Position numbers and translations under genes: made by a program
Assembly: GCA_019635575.1 (NCBI GenBank)
Contig: JAHBZF010000029.1
Location: forward strand, 1 to 32,274
Origin: Pseudolabrys sp.
GTDB taxonomy: Bacteria > Pseudomonadota > Alphaproteobacteria > Rhizobiales > Xanthobacteraceae
Direction of reading: 5' to 3'
DNA: 32,274 bases
Part shown: piece after piece, positions 1 through 8,484 of the stretch
How positions within the stretch are numbered: the first letter of the stretch is position 1
Layout: each line of letters starts with the position of its first letter
The notes under the pieces: generated by a model
Told to the model about the DNA's origin: nothing
What the model saw: only the letters and a program-made list of their open reading frames with translations
Database searches by the model: none

Positions 1-339
1 TTCCCAGTTCGCCCATTGCGGCACCAGATTGCCGTTGGCGATAATGACGCGCGGCGCGCCCGGATGCGTCGGAAACACGCCGACTGGCTTGCCGGATTGC
101 ACCAGCAGCGTCTGATTGTCGTCGAGCCGCTTGAGCGTCGCGACGATCCGCTCGAACGCCTCCCAGTTGCGCGCGGCACGGCCGATGCCGCCATAGACGA
201 CAAGATCCTGCGGCCGCTCGGCCACGTCCGGATCGAGATTGTTCATCAGCAGCCGCAGCGGGGCCTCGGTGCTCCACGACTTGGTGTTGAGGGTGTTGCC
301 GCGCGGCGCGCGAATGATCCGTTCGTTCGATTGCAACAT
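1..339 (-). CDS. hutU: Urocanate hydratase, N-terminal 113 residues (partial, runs off left edge)
   Basis: Urocanase converts urocanate to 4-imidazolone-5-propionate, the second step of histidine degradation, using tightly bound NAD+ in the cytoplasm. The visible part begins [14 protein letters not shown] and carries the family blocks [23 protein letters not shown] (glycine-rich) and [16 protein letters not shown], ending in [10 protein letters not shown]. These blocks match HutU and I know no other family with them. The rest, including the catalytic region, lies outside the window. The ATG at 337-339 is preceded by GGGGAC and lies 10 bp after the stop of the CoA-transferase gene, so hutU is probably the last visible gene of the iclR leftward operon. 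The usual C-K-G-W block near the N terminus reads T-K-S-W here, a modest divergence. A thio-urocanate hydratase relative cannot be excluded from this fragment. Confidence 0.93.
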   Translation of the reverse strand, partial: MLQSNERIIRAPRGNTLNTKSWSTEAPLRLLMNNLDPDVAERPQDLVVYGGIGRAARNWEAFERIVATLKRLDDNQTLLVQSGKPVGVFPTHPGAPRVIIANGNLVPQWANWE

Positions 340-349
340 GATCCGTCCC

Positions 350-1549
350 CTAGATGGCTTTGGCCGCGCGCAGGCGGGCGATGGCGGCATCGTCGAGCCC
401 AAGCTCCTCGCGCAGCACGCTGTCGGTGTCTTCCCCCAGTGTCGGCGCGCGCATCGGCGTCACCGCGTCGCTGTCGGAAAAGCGGACCGGCTGTGGCGCG
501 AGCTGGATGTCGCCGAGCTTCGTGTTCTTGCCCGGTTGCAGCAGTTGGCGCGCGGCGATGTGCGGGCTCGCCAAGAGATCGTCGAGCGACCAGATCGGCG
601 CGGCCGGCACATCGACCTCCTGCAGCTTCGCCAGCGCCTCCGCCTGTGTCAGCGATCCGGCCCAGTCGCCGATAATCTTGCGCAGGTCCGCTTCGTGAGC
701 GTTGCGGTCGGCGTTGGTTTTGAAGCGCGGATCGTCGGCCAGTTCCGGCTTGCCGATCGCCTGATAGATGCGCTTAACGATCGCTTCGGAGAAACCGACC
801 AGCACGACCTCGCCGTCGCGGGTGGCGAAGCTGTCCACCGGATAGGTTTCCGGATGCCGGTTGCCGACGCGGCCGACCGGCTTGTCGGTGTAGAGCCGCC
901 GCGACAGATTGGTCAGCAGCATCGAGAAGATCGAATCGAGCATGGCGACTTCGAGCCGCCGGCCGGTGCCGGTGCGCTCGCGATCATAGAGCGCAGACGC
1001 GATACCCCAGGCGGCGAACATGCCGGTGGTGATGTCGGCGACGCTTTCACCCACGGCGGTGGCGCGTCCGTCGCGCTCGCCGGTGACGCTCATCAAGCCG
1101 CTCATCGCCTGGATGACAAGATCGAACGCCGGCCAGTCGGCGAACGGTCCCTCCTGGCCGAAGCCGGAGATCGAGGCGTAGATCAGCCGTGGATTGGCCG
1201 CCTGCAGCGCTTCGTAGCCGAGCCCAAGCCGCTCCGTCACGCCGGGGCGGAAATTCTCGACGAGAATATCGGCGCGCTTGGCGAGATCGCGGATCAGTGC
1301 GATGCCGTCCGGCGATTTCATATTAACGGTGACGCTACGCTTGCCGCGATTGAGCATGGCGAAATAGGTGCTCTCGCCGTTCACATGCGGCGCGAAGTGT
1401 CGGCCTTCCTCGCCGAAGCCGGGCATCTCGATCTTGATCACCTCGGCGCCGAGATCGGCGAGCATCGCCGTGCAGAACGGCCCCGACATCACGCGGGTGA
1501 GGTCGAGCACCCGGAGGCCCTGAAACAGATGACGGGGAAGCTGCGTCAT
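350..1549 (-). CDS. CaiB/BaiF family (class III) CoA-transferase
   Basis: Class III CoA-transferases move CoA between carboxylic acids through an aspartyl thioester without a ping-pong release step. The 399-residue protein has the family length and opening ([15 protein letters not shown], then LGAEVIKIE at about 33-41). It also has NRGKRSV at about 67-73, ENFRPG at 98-103 and [12 protein letters not shown] at 124-135. The segment VADITTGM places an aspartate at about residue 172, where formyl-CoA transferase has its catalytic Asp169. The start codon overlaps the stop of the upstream oxidoreductase gene in an ATGA (1546-1549), so the two are probably translationally coupled. The acid it activates is unknown. 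Being between an enoyl-reductase-like MDR and hutU, a urocanate-, imidazolepropionate- or imidazolelactate-type acid is possible, but that is inference. Confidence 0.92.
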   Translation of the reverse strand: MTQLPRHLFQGLRVLDLTRVMSGPFCTAMLADLGAEVIKIEMPGFGEEGRHFAPHVNGESTYFAMLNRGKRSVTVNMKSPDGIALIRDLAKRADILVENFRPGVTERLGLGYEALQAANPRLIYASISGFGQEGPFADWPAFDLVIQAMSGLMSVTGERDGRATAVGESVADITTGMFAAWGIASALYDRERTGTGRRLEVAMLDSIFSMLLTNLSRRLYTDKPVGRVGNRHPETYPVDSFATRDGEVVLVGFSEAIVKRIYQAIGKPELADDPRFKTNADRNAHEADLRKIIGDWAGSLTQAEALAKLQEVDVPAAPIWSLDDLLASPHIAARQLLQPGKNTKLGDIQLAPQPVRFSDSDAVTPMRAPTLGEDTDSVLREELGLDDAAIARLRAAKAI

Positions 1550-2535
1550 GGCGCACGATCCTTCTCACTCACAGTCAACACTACTTTGCCGGAGGTCCGA
1601 CGTTGGCCGAGCGCATCGAGCGCTTTCGGCAAATCGTCGAACGCGAATGTGCCGCCGATATGTGGGCGGATCGCGCCGTCGCGCGCCATCGCCGTCAGCT
1701 TGGCGGAGACGCGCGCCAACATGTCGCCGTCGTGATCGTGATTCCAGTAGACGCCGATGGCGGAGGCGCGCTTGAGCAGCAGGCGGTTCGCGGGGATTTG
1801 CGGAATTTCTCCGGAGGCGAAGCCGACGATCAGCAGCCGACCTTGCCAGCCGAGCACGCGCATCGCGTCCTTGCTGGCGCTGCCGCCGACCGGATCGAGA
1901 ATGACGTCGACGCCCTTGCCGCCGGTCAGCGTCTTGACGGTTTCGTGCCAGCCGGCGGTGCGGTAATCGACCGCTTCATGCGCGCCGTGCGCGCGGGCGA
2001 GGGTGCATTTGTCATCGCCGCCAGCGGCCGCGATCACCCGCGCGCCGAGATGCCGCGCAATCTCGACAGCGGCAAGGCCGACCCCGCCGCTTGCCGCCAG
2101 CACCAGCATGGTTTCGCCCGCTTTGACGGTGGTGCTTTCGGTCAGCGCCACCATCGAGGTGGTATAGACGACCGGCAGCGCGGACGCCTCCGCGCTCGCG
2201 ATATTGTCCGGAATCTTGATCGCCATGTCGCTGCGCACCAGCGTGTGCGTGGCGAAGCCGCCCCAGTCGACCTTGCTGGCAATACGGTCGCCAGTTTTGA
2301 AGCCGCTACGCGCTCCGGCCTCCAGCACCGTGCCGGCGATTTCCTGGCCCGGCACGAACGGGCGTGGCGGCTTGATCTGGTAGCGGTCGTCGATCATCAG
2401 CAGATCGGAGAAGTTGAGCGCTGCGGTCTCCACGCGAACCAGTATCTGGTGCGCCGCGGGCGCACCGATCTCGATTTCGGTGAGAGCGAGGTTGCCGGCA
2501 CCGGGCGATGTCGAAAGCCATGCGCGTGTCTGCAT
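1546..2535 (-). CDS. Zinc-less medium-chain dehydrogenase/reductase (quinone oxidoreductase / enoyl-reductase type)
   Basis: The 329-residue protein has the MDR layout: an N-terminal GroES-like domain (NFSDLLMIDDRYQ at about 41-53, FVPGQEIAGTV at 60-70) and a Rossmann NAD(P)H domain with AASGGVG at about 147-153. The GHE zinc-binding histidine/glutamate pair and the structural four-cysteine loop of alcohol dehydrogenases are absent, which places it with quinone oxidoreductases, crotonyl/acrylyl-CoA reductases and zeta-crystallins. I chose the ATG at 2533-2535 (MQTRAW), which follows a GGCAGGGGC stretch. An in-frame TTG at 2575-2577 would add 14 residues and overlap iclR by 17 bp. The gene sits between iclR and the CoA-transferase, coupled to the latter by ATGA, so it may reduce a CoA thioester made by its neighbour. 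The substrate cannot be read from sequence. Confidence 0.88.
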   Translation of the reverse strand: MQTRAWLSTSPGAGNLALTEIEIGAPAAHQILVRVETAALNFSDLLMIDDRYQIKPPRPFVPGQEIAGTVLEAGARSGFKTGDRIASKVDWGGFATHTLVRSDMAIKIPDNIASAEASALPVVYTTSMVALTESTTVKAGETMLVLAASGGVGLAAVEIARHLGARVIAAAGGDDKCTLARAHGAHEAVDYRTAGWHETVKTLTGGKGVDVILDPVGGSASKDAMRVLGWQGRLLIVGFASGEIPQIPANRLLLKRASAIGVYWNHDHDGDMLARVSAKLTAMARDGAIRPHIGGTFAFDDLPKALDALGQRRTSGKVVLTVSEKDRAP

Positions 2536-2560
2536 AACGTTGGTGCCCCTGCCTGTTGCG

Positions 2561-3373
2561 TCAGGATTCGCCGGCAATGCGCGCGGTCACGCGATGGCCG
2601 ACGTCGAGAAGGACCGCCACGCAGTCCGCTGCTGTTGTCTTGTCGATGCGCTGCGCCGGGCCCGCGATCGCGATGGAGCCGAGCGGCTGTCCGCGCGGCG
2701 TGAGCACCGGAACGGCGATGCCGGTGACGCCCGGATAGGTTTCCTCGTAGGTGACGACGTAACCGTCTTCGCGAATCCTGGCGATGTCCTTGCGCAGGCT
2801 CGCGGCGCTCAATCGGGTCGCCGGATTGACCGGTGTCAGATCGCCGGTCAGCACCGCGTGGATGGCGCGCTCGGGAAGAAACGCGAGCACGGCTTTGGAC
2901 GTCGCGCCGGAATGCAGCGGATACGTGTTGCCGAGATTCTCGAACAGGCGCAGGCCGCCCTGGCGGCTCGGAATTTGCGCGAGGCAGACCACCCGCGCCT
3001 GCGCTTCGTCATAACCGGTGAGGATCACGGTCTCGGCGGTGGCCTGCGCGATCTTCTCCAGGAGGTCGTAACAAAGATCGACCAGATTGAACTGGAGTTG
3101 CGCGCGGCGGCCGAGATCGACCGCGGCAAAACCAAGCGTGTAGCGCCCGCGCTGCTCCAGCAGATAGCCGCGCGCGCACAGGAAACGGACCAGCCGGCCC
3201 AGCGTCGAGCGCGAAAGCCCGGTCTCCCGGACCAATTCCGCCTGAGTCCAGCTCGGGTGCTCCTCGGTGAAAAGATCGAGGATTTGAAAGGTTTTTTTGA
3301 GCAGCCCGACACCGGCCTGGTTGGCCGGGGCGGGATTCTCATCGGAAAGGGCGTTGACAGGGGGCGTGTTCAT
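2561..3373 (-). CDS. IclR-family transcriptional regulator
   Basis: This 270-residue regulator has an N-terminal winged helix-turn-helix (AELVRETGLSRSTLGRLVRFL, given here as two runs: AELVRETGLSR then STLGRLVRFL, about residues 45-65). The C-terminal IclR effector domain shows LHSGATSKAVLAFLP and a VPVLTPRGQPLGSIAIAGP end. IclR proteins bind small acids and act as repressors or activators, usually of a divergent or downstream operon. The ATG at 3371-3373 is preceded by AGGAGC at good spacing. A longer frame exists upstream but would run through the operator-like region and lacks a ribosome site. It is the first gene of the leftward operon and is divergent from the ABC-importer/hutH operon, so it probably controls both arms. 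Hut operons are more commonly controlled by HutC (GntR family), which is not present here. Confidence 0.93.
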   Translation of the reverse strand: MNTPPVNALSDENPAPANQAGVGLLKKTFQILDLFTEEHPSWTQAELVRETGLSRSTLGRLVRFLCARGYLLEQRGRYTLGFAAVDLGRRAQLQFNLVDLCYDLLEKIAQATAETVILTGYDEAQARVVCLAQIPSRQGGLRLFENLGNTYPLHSGATSKAVLAFLPERAIHAVLTGDLTPVNPATRLSAASLRKDIARIREDGYVVTYEETYPGVTGIAVPVLTPRGQPLGSIAIAGPAQRIDKTTAADCVAVLLDVGHRVTARIAGES

Positions 3374-3380
3374 TGCTCCT

Positions 3381-3407
3381 ATTGTGGACCATATGCTCAC
3401 AATATGG
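3381..3407. promoter_or_regulatory. Candidate IclR operator in the divergent promoter region
   Basis: Two interlocking inverted repeats lie 8 bp upstream of the iclR start codon. ATTGTG at 3381-3386 pairs with CACAAT at 3398-3403 (11-nt spacer). CCATAT at 3389-3394 pairs with ATATGG at 3402-3407. The position, symmetry and size (23-27 bp) fit an autoregulatory IclR site that would also cover the promoter of the rightward operon. That IclR binds here is inference. Confidence 0.5.
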
Positions 3408-3439
3408 CAAGGGCCGGAAAGAGTCAGACCTGTGAGCAT
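3393..3439. repeat. 9-bp inverted repeat with wide gap (possible paired regulator half-sites)
   Basis: ATGCTCACA at 3393-3401 is repeated exactly as its reverse complement TGTGAGCAT at 3431-3439, with 29 nt between. The left arm overlaps the candidate IclR operator. The centre-to-centre distance is 38 bp. It could be a second half-site bound cooperatively or a transcript structure in the leader of the rightward operon. A separate 10-bp perfect palindrome, CCCGATCGGG, lies at 3456-3465. Confidence 0.4.
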
Positions 3440-3491
3440 TGCGAAACGTCCCGTTCCCGATCGGGGGAAAGGGCAAAGCGGGAGACGTCGA

Positions 3492-4475
3492 ATGAAGTGG
3501 ACTCGTTGCAATCAGTTGTTGTTGACCGTCGCGGGAGCCGCCTTCGCGCTCAACGCCGCGCACGCCGCCGACATGAAGCGGGTTGGAATCTCGACCATCG
3601 TCGAGGTGCCGCAACTCGTTGAGACCAAAGAGGGCGTGATCCAGGGGCTGGCCGAGAAAGGCTTTGTCGCTGGCAAAAATCTGACGATCGAATACCAGAC
3701 GGCGAACGGCAACATGCCGACGCAGCAGCAGATCGCGCGGAAATTCGTCGGCGACCGCGTCGACGTGATCGTTCCCATCACCACGCCGACCTCGCAGGCA
3801 ATGGTGACGGCGACCAAGGATATCCCGATCGTGTTCGCGACCGTGGCCGACCCGGTGAAGGCGAAGCTGGTTGCTGGCTTCAAGCCGACCGGTACGAACA
3901 TCACCGGCGTCTCCGATCAGCCGCCGATCGAGGCCCAGCTCAAGCTGTTCCACGAACTGGTGCCAAATCTGAAGAAGATTGGCTTCATCTATAATCCGGG
4001 TCTCGACAGCTCGCTCGCAACACTGGAGTGGGTCCGTGCCGCAGCCAAGCCGCTCGGTGTCGAGGTTGTCGAGGCGCCGTCGCCGACCACCAACGAAGTG
4101 ATCCCGGCCGCGCGCAAGCTGATCGGCAATGTCCAGGCGATCTACGTGCCGAACGACACCACCATCACGGCGGCGCTCGAAACGGTCGTCAAGGTCGGCC
4201 AGGAAACCAAGACGCCGGTGTTCACCGGTGAGCCGCGCGGTGTCGAGCGCGGCGCGGTTGCTACGGTCGGCGTCGATTACATCCACGTCGGCAAGCTCGC
4301 CGGCCACATGGTCGCCGAGATTCTCAACGGCAAGAAGCCGGGCGATATCGCGCCGGTGCTGGCTTACGAGTCGATGCCGAAGCCGCTGGTCGTCGTCAAC
4401 AAGCGTGCGGCCGCTGCGGTGGGCGTCACCATCCCGCAGTCCGTGCTCGCGCGCGCGACCAAGATCGTCGAGTGA
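3492..4475 (+). CDS. ABC transporter substrate-binding protein (TrpX/PF04392-like)
   Basis: This is the periplasmic receptor of a three-gene importer. The 327-residue precursor begins MKWTRC and has a hydrophobic leader ending AAHA, with predicted cleavage near residue 25. The mature part follows the ABC_sub_bind family: KRVGISTIVEVPQL, then GFVAGKNLTIEY, VDVIVPITTPTSQAM, PIVFATVADPV and GTNITGVSD. I chose the ATG at 3492, preceded by GGGAGAC. Longer in-frame versions would start inside the iclR gene and have no signal peptide. Homologues of this family bind tryptophan, tyrosine or related aromatic or heterocyclic compounds, which would suit a histidine-like or imidazole ligand here. The ligand is inference from the adjoining hutH. 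A 14-bp stem-loop follows the stop codon. Confidence 0.9.
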   Translation: MKWTRCNQLLLTVAGAAFALNAAHAADMKRVGISTIVEVPQLVETKEGVIQGLAEKGFVAGKNLTIEYQTANGNMPTQQQIARKFVGDRVDVIVPITTPTSQAMVTATKDIPIVFATVADPVKAKLVAGFKPTGTNITGVSDQPPIEAQLKLFHELVPNLKKIGFIYNPGLDSSLATLEWVRAAAKPLGVEVVEAPSPTTNEVIPAARKLIGNVQAIYVPNDTTITAALETVVKVGQETKTPVFTGEPRGVERGAVATVGVDYIHVGKLAGHMVAEILNGKKPGDIAPVLAYESMPKPLVVVNKRAAAAVGVTIPQSVLARATKIVE

Positions 4476-4482
4476 ATTCATC

Positions 4483-4513
4483 TGGTGTGCCGGTGCTTCG
4501 CATCGGCACACCA
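4483..4513 (+). terminator. 14-bp stem-loop between binding-protein and permease genes (partial terminator or mRNA-stabilising hairpin)
   Basis: TGGTGTGCCGGTGC at 4483-4496 pairs with 4500-4513 around a TTC loop. All 14 positions pair, one as G-U. No run of T follows, so it is more likely a 3' stabiliser or attenuator than a full terminator. It begins 8 bp after the binding-protein stop, the usual place for a structure that keeps receptor mRNA more abundant than permease mRNA. Confidence 0.6.
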
Positions 4514-4580
4514 CTTGCATTGATCCGGATTCGATCGGTCCGGCCGTTTTTTCTCACTCGCGCACAGGTGTCGCTCCGCC

Positions 4581-5483
4581 ATGTCTCTCTATGAGCTGCT
4601 CGGAACCGTGGAGGTCGGACTGGTCTTCGGATTGGTGGCGTTCGGCGCGTATCTGAGTTTCAAGGTTCTCGATTTCCCTGACCTGACGGTCGAAGGCAGC
4701 TTCCCGCTCGGGGGCGCCGTCTGCGCGACGCTCATCGTCGCGCTCGGCTGGAATCCGTGGCTCGCGACATTGGGCGCGGCGGCGGCCGGTTTCGCCGCCG
4801 GATGGATCACCGCCTATCTCAATGTGCGGTTCAACATCCTGCACATTCTGGCCGGCATCCTCGTCGCGATCGCGCTGTATTCGGTCAATCTGCGCATCAT
4901 GGATGGCCCCAACAAGCCGCTGCTGAACGCTTCCACGGTATTCAGTGGCCTCGAAGGGTGGGGCGTGCCGACTTACATGCTCAGTCCGGCGCTGCTGCTG
5001 ATCATGGTGATCGTCATCAAGATTGCGCTCGACCTGTTCCTGCATACCGGCGTGGGCCTCGGCATGCGCGCCGCCGGCGCCAATCCGGCGATGGCGGAAG
5101 CGAACGGCGTCAATGTCGGCCGCATGAAGCTGATGGGCATTGGTCTTGCGAATGCGCTGACCGGCATGGCCGGCGGATTGTTCGCACAGATTTTCGGCGC
5201 CGCTGACGCCTATATGGGCATCGGCGTCATCATCATCGGTCTGGCTTCGGTGATCGTCGGCATGTCGTTGATGCCGACGCGCACGGTGGCGCAGGCGATC
5301 TTTGCCTGTCTCATCGGCGCGCTGCTCTACCGGTTCGCGGTCGCGCTGTCTCTCAATGCCGATTTCCTCGGGCTGAAAGCATCCGACGTGCAACTCGTGA
5401 CCGCGATCCTGGTCGTCGTCACGCTGGTGAGCCAGTCGTCGCGGTCCGGTTTCGGTAAACTCCTGAAGCGGAAGCCGCGATGA
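4581..5483 (+). CDS. ABC transporter permease (TrpY-like, BPD_transp_2 family)
   Basis: The 300-residue membrane protein has many hydrophobic segments (about eight or nine). It matches the single-permease importers that work with PF04392 binding proteins: FGAYLSFKVLDFPDLTVEGS near the N terminus, LHILAGILVAIALYSVNLRI at about 90-109, and a second conserved part near GANPAMAEANGVNV. The N-terminal LDFPDLTVEGSFPLG and YSVNLRIM motifs are typical of the TrpY/LivH-like subgroup. It acts in the inner membrane, probably as a homodimer with the ATPase encoded next. Its stop overlaps the ATPase start as ATGA (5480-5483). The start at 4581 is the first ATG after the hairpin. Confidence 0.9.
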   Translation: MSLYELLGTVEVGLVFGLVAFGAYLSFKVLDFPDLTVEGSFPLGGAVCATLIVALGWNPWLATLGAAAAGFAAGWITAYLNVRFNILHILAGILVAIALYSVNLRIMDGPNKPLLNASTVFSGLEGWGVPTYMLSPALLLIMVIVIKIALDLFLHTGVGLGMRAAGANPAMAEANGVNVGRMKLMGIGLANALTGMAGGLFAQIFGAADAYMGIGVIIIGLASVIVGMSLMPTRTVAQAIFACLIGALLYRFAVALSLNADFLGLKASDVQLVTAILVVVTLVSQSSRSGFGKLLKRKPR

Positions 5484-6274
5484 TCGAAGCGAGCAATATC
5501 TGCGTCACCTTCAACAAAGGTACGCCTTTGCAGGCGACCGCGTTGCGCGACGTGTCGCTGTCGGTGCCGGATGGGCAATTCCTGACGGTGATCGGCTCCA
5601 ATGGCGCCGGCAAATCGACGTCACTCAATGTCATCGCCGGGCTGGTACGGCCGGAATCCGGCAAGGTGATGGTCGCAGGCTCCGATGTCACCGACTGGCC
5701 GGTGTATCGGCGCGCGAAGCTGATCTCCCGCGTGTTCCAGGATCCGAAGATGGGAACCTGCGAGGATCTGACGATCCTCGAGAATTTCGCGCTGGCTTAT
5801 GGCCGGACCACGCCGCGCGGTTTCTCGTTCGCGATCGACAAGACGCTGCGCGAGCGCGCGGCGGAGCGGTTGAAGCTGCTTGGCCTCGGCCTCGAGAACC
5901 GGCTCAACGACAAGGTTGGTCTTTTGTCCGGCGGTCAGCGGCAGGCGGTGAGCCTGCTGATGGCAACCAGTGGCGAGACCCGCGTCCTGCTGCTCGACGA
6001 GCATACCGCGGCGCTCGACCCGAAGACCGCCGAATTCGTCATGGAGCTGACGCGCACCATCGTCGCAGAGCTGAAGCTGACGTCGGTGATGGTGACGCAC
6101 TCGATGGCGCAGGCGCTGCATTATGGCGATCGCACCGTGATGTTCCATCGCGGCAAGATCATCTTCGACGTCTCGGGCGAAAAGCGCGCCGCGCTGACGG
6201 TGCCGGACATGCTGGATCTGTTCAAACGCGATCAGGGAGAGGAACTCTCCGACGACGCGTTGTTGCTGGGTTGA
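5480..6274 (+). CDS. ABC transporter ATP-binding protein (TrpZ-like)
   Basis: This cytoplasmic ATPase drives the importer encoded by the two preceding genes. All nucleotide-binding motifs are present in the 264 residues: Walker A GSNGAGKS at about 39-46, Q-loop VFQDPKMGT, signature LSGGQRQ at 149-155, Walker B VLLLDEH at 169-175, D-loop ALDP and switch histidine in VTHSM (about 207). The DEHTAALDPKTAEFV segment is characteristic of ATPases paired with PF04392 receptors. The ATG overlaps the permease stop by 4 bp. hutH follows 15 bp after the stop, so importer and ammonia-lyase are almost certainly co-transcribed. This ties the transported compound to histidine or a close imidazole analogue. 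Confidence 0.92.
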   Translation: MIEASNICVTFNKGTPLQATALRDVSLSVPDGQFLTVIGSNGAGKSTSLNVIAGLVRPESGKVMVAGSDVTDWPVYRRAKLISRVFQDPKMGTCEDLTILENFALAYGRTTPRGFSFAIDKTLRERAAERLKLLGLGLENRLNDKVGLLSGGQRQAVSLLMATSGETRVLLLDEHTAALDPKTAEFVMELTRTIVAELKLTSVMVTHSMAQALHYGDRTVMFHRGKIIFDVSGEKRAALTVPDMLDLFKRDQGEELSDDALLLG

Positions 6275-6289
6275 TGGGAAGGGCTATCC

Positions 6290-7852
6290 GTGTCGGACAA
6301 CAAGAAGACTGCGTCGTCGGCTGAAACGTTGGAAATCCATCCTGGTGCGGTGTCGCTTGCGGCCTGGCGCCGGATTCTGCGGCAGGGGCCGAAGGTGCGC
6401 CTCGCCGCCGGTGCCCGCGAAGCGGTGGTCGCCTGCCATGATGCGGTCAAGCAGTTGATCGGCACCGGGCGGCCGATCTATGCGGTCAACACCGGCTTCG
6501 GCAAGCTGGCCAGCGTGCGGATCGAGGACGCGGACCTGACCCAGTTGCAGCGCAACCTGATCCTGTCGCACGCCGCCGGCACCGGCGAGCTTCTCAGCGA
6601 CGATCTGGTCCGCCTGATCATGATCATGAAGGCGAACGCGCTGGCCCAGGGCCACTCCGGCGTGAGCTGGGCACTCGTTGAAACGCTGCTGGCGCTGGTC
6701 AATGCCGATGTCTATCCGTGCATTCCCGCCAAGGGTTCGGTCGGTGCCTCGGGCGATCTCGCGCCGTTGTCGCACATGGCGGCGGCACTGATGGGCGAGG
6801 GGACGGTGCGGCACAACGGTCGCGTCATGCCCGCGCAGGAAGGTCTTGCGCTTGCCGGCCTCAAGCCGATGGCGTTCGGTCCGAAGGAGGGCGTCGCGCT
6901 TATCAACGGCACCCAGGTATCGACGGCGCTGGCGTTGCACGGCTTGTTTCTGGTCGAGGATGTGCTGCGCGCGGCGCTGGTGACCGGTGCGCTGTCGGTG
7001 GAGGCTTGCCGCGGCAACGACGTGCCGTTCGATGTCCGCATTCAGGCGGTGCGCCGTCACAAGGGGCAGCAGGACGTGGCGGCAATCTTCCGCACGCTGC
7101 TCGCCGACAGCCCGATCCGCGAAACCCATCGCGCGACCCTAAAGGTTCAGGATCCGTATTGCCTGCGCTGCCAGCCGCAGGTGATGGGCGCGTGCCTCGA
7201 CAATCTGCGGCATGCCGGCTCCGTGCTCGAGACCGAAGCCAACGCGGTGTCCGACAATCCGCTGGTGTTCCCGGAAGATCACGACGTGCTGTCCGGCGGG
7301 AACTTCCATGCCGAGCCGGTGGCGTTCGCGGCGGATATCATCGCCCTCGTGGTCTGCGAGATCGGGTCGATGTCGGAGCGCCGTCAGGCGATGCTGGTCG
7401 ATTCGTCGCTGTCCGGATTGCCGGCCTTTCTGATCAAAAACTCCGGTCTGAACTCCGGCTTCATGATCGCGCAGGTGACGGCGGCTGCGCTGACCAGCGA
7501 GAACAAGATGCTGGCGCATCCGGCCTCGGTCGATTCGATCCCGACTTCCGCCAATCAGGAAGACCATGTGTCGATGGCCTGCCATGGCGCATATCGCCTC
7601 GGGCAGATGGCCGACAATGCCGCGACCATCATCGCGCTGGAATGGCTCGCGGCGGCACAGGGCGTCGATTTCCATCAGCCGTTGACGGCGTCGCCACCGC
7701 TGCACGAAGCGGTGACGCGGCTGCGGCGTGACGTGCCGACACTCGATCGCGACCGATATTTTGCGACCGATATCGCTGCTGCCAAGCGCCTCGTTCTTGA
7801 GGGTGCGCTGGCGGACATCAACGTTACGCCATTGCTGGACGACGCGGCGTAA
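6290..7852 (+). CDS. hutH: Histidine ammonia-lyase
   Basis: HutH deaminates L-histidine to trans-urocanate using the self-formed methylidene-imidazolone (MIO) group. The 520-residue protein has the MIO triad Ala-Ser-Gly at 153-155 within [15 protein letters not shown]. The residues known from the Pseudomonas putida enzyme are all present: Tyr64 ([10 protein letters not shown]), His94 ([10 protein letters not shown]), Asn206 (LINGTQ), Gln287, Tyr290 and Arg293 ([10 protein letters not shown]), Phe339 (GGNFHAEP) and Glu451 (LEWLAAAQG). The Ser-His pair at 93-94 is the histidine-selective form; tyrosine and phenylalanine lyases differ there. The start is GTG at 6290, preceded by GGGAAGGG. It is cotranscribed with the ABC importer upstream, while hutU lies on the opposite arm of the island. 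The C-terminal part around [11 protein letters not shown] differs somewhat from typical HutH. Confidence 0.96.
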   Translation: MSDNKKTASSAETLEIHPGAVSLAAWRRILRQGPKVRLAAGAREAVVACHDAVKQLIGTGRPIYAVNTGFGKLASVRIEDADLTQLQRNLILSHAAGTGELLSDDLVRLIMIMKANALAQGHSGVSWALVETLLALVNADVYPCIPAKGSVGASGDLAPLSHMAAALMGEGTVRHNGRVMPAQEGLALAGLKPMAFGPKEGVALINGTQVSTALALHGLFLVEDVLRAALVTGALSVEACRGNDVPFDVRIQAVRRHKGQQDVAAIFRTLLADSPIRETHRATLKVQDPYCLRCQPQVMGACLDNLRHAGSVLETEANAVSDNPLVFPEDHDVLSGGNFHAEPVAFAADIIALVVCEIGSMSERRQAMLVDSSLSGLPAFLIKNSGLNSGFMIAQVTAAALTSENKMLAHPASVDSIPTSANQEDHVSMACHGAYRLGQMADNAATIIALEWLAAAQGVDFHQPLTASPPLHEAVTRLRRDVPTLDRDRYFATDIAAAKRLVLEGALADINVTPLLDDAA

Positions 7853-7878
7853 CGCGCCTGTAACAGGACGACCTATCC

Positions 7879-8484
7879 ATGTGGATCAGTCACGTTCCCT
7901 ATGCCGAGGCCGATAGCCGCCTGAAGACCTTGTATGACCGGATCAAGGGGCCGGACGACAATGTCGACAACATCATGCTGGCCCATAGCCTCCGTCCGCA
8001 TACGATGGAAGGCCATATGGCCATCTATAAATATGTGCTGCATCACGCTTCGAATACGTCGCCGAAGTGGTTTCTCGAGGCGATCGGCGTCTATGTCAGC
8101 TTGCTCAATAACTGTCATTACTGCGTCGATCATCACTTTGCGGGCCTGATGCGCCTCGTTGGAGCTGATCGCGCGAAGCCGATGCGGGCAGCGATCGAGA
8201 GCGGCCGGCTTGCCGATGCGTTCAATGCGGAACAGGTCGCAGCGCTGCGCTATGCGCAAGTGCTGACCCGCGCGCCGCAGGATGCCGCAGCACTGCGCCA
8301 GCATGTGGACGCCATGCGCGCCGCCGGCCTCGATGATGGCCGTATCCTCGAAGTGAATCAGGTGACCGCCTACTTCAATTACGCCAACCGAACGGTGCTC
8401 GGCCTCGGCGTGACCACGGACGGCGACATCCTCGGTCTTTCTCCCGGCAATTCGGACAATCCTGATGACTGGTCCCACCGCTGA
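7879..8484 (+). CDS. Carboxymuconolactone decarboxylase / AhpD-like (peroxidase-related) protein
   Basis: The 201-residue, mostly helical protein has the AhpD-fold core motif NNCHYCVDHHF, with a redox Cys pair C79-x-x-C82 and a following His86 as in alkylhydroperoxidase D and the uncharacterised peroxidase-related family. Family members are small thiol peroxidases or decarboxylases, often found in catabolic operons with no assigned role. The start ATG (7879) follows an AGGAC-type ribosome site, 26 bp after hutH. Its last 20 bp overlap the aminotransferase start, so it is firmly part of the hutH operon. It might detoxify hydroperoxides formed by the FAD oxidase encoded two genes on, or act on an imidazole intermediate. 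Neither is shown by the sequence. Confidence 0.82.
   Translation: MWISHVPYAEADSRLKTLYDRIKGPDDNVDNIMLAHSLRPHTMEGHMAIYKYVLHHASNTSPKWFLEAIGVYVSLLNNCHYCVDHHFAGLMRLVGADRAKPMRAAIESGRLADAFNAEQVAALRYAQVLTRAPQDAAALRQHVDAMRAAGLDDGRILEVNQVTAYFNYANRTVLGLGVTTDGDILGLSPGNSDNPDDWSHR

Noticed and set aside
239-1735. Long open frame on the plus strand opposite the CoA-transferase, one of many such long opposite-strand frames in the window.
   Set aside because: High GC content opens antisense frames; these have Arg/His/Asp-rich low-complexity composition and no family motifs, while the opposite strand encodes well-recognised proteins.
6290-7852. HutH homologue as ergothionase (ergothioneine trimethylamine-lyase), with hutU as thiourocanate hydratase.
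   Set aside because: Glu451 and the Ser-His pair at 93-94, together with all other histidine ammonia-lyase residues, are retained, and ergothionase relatives differ at the Glu position. The hypothesis has no positive support.
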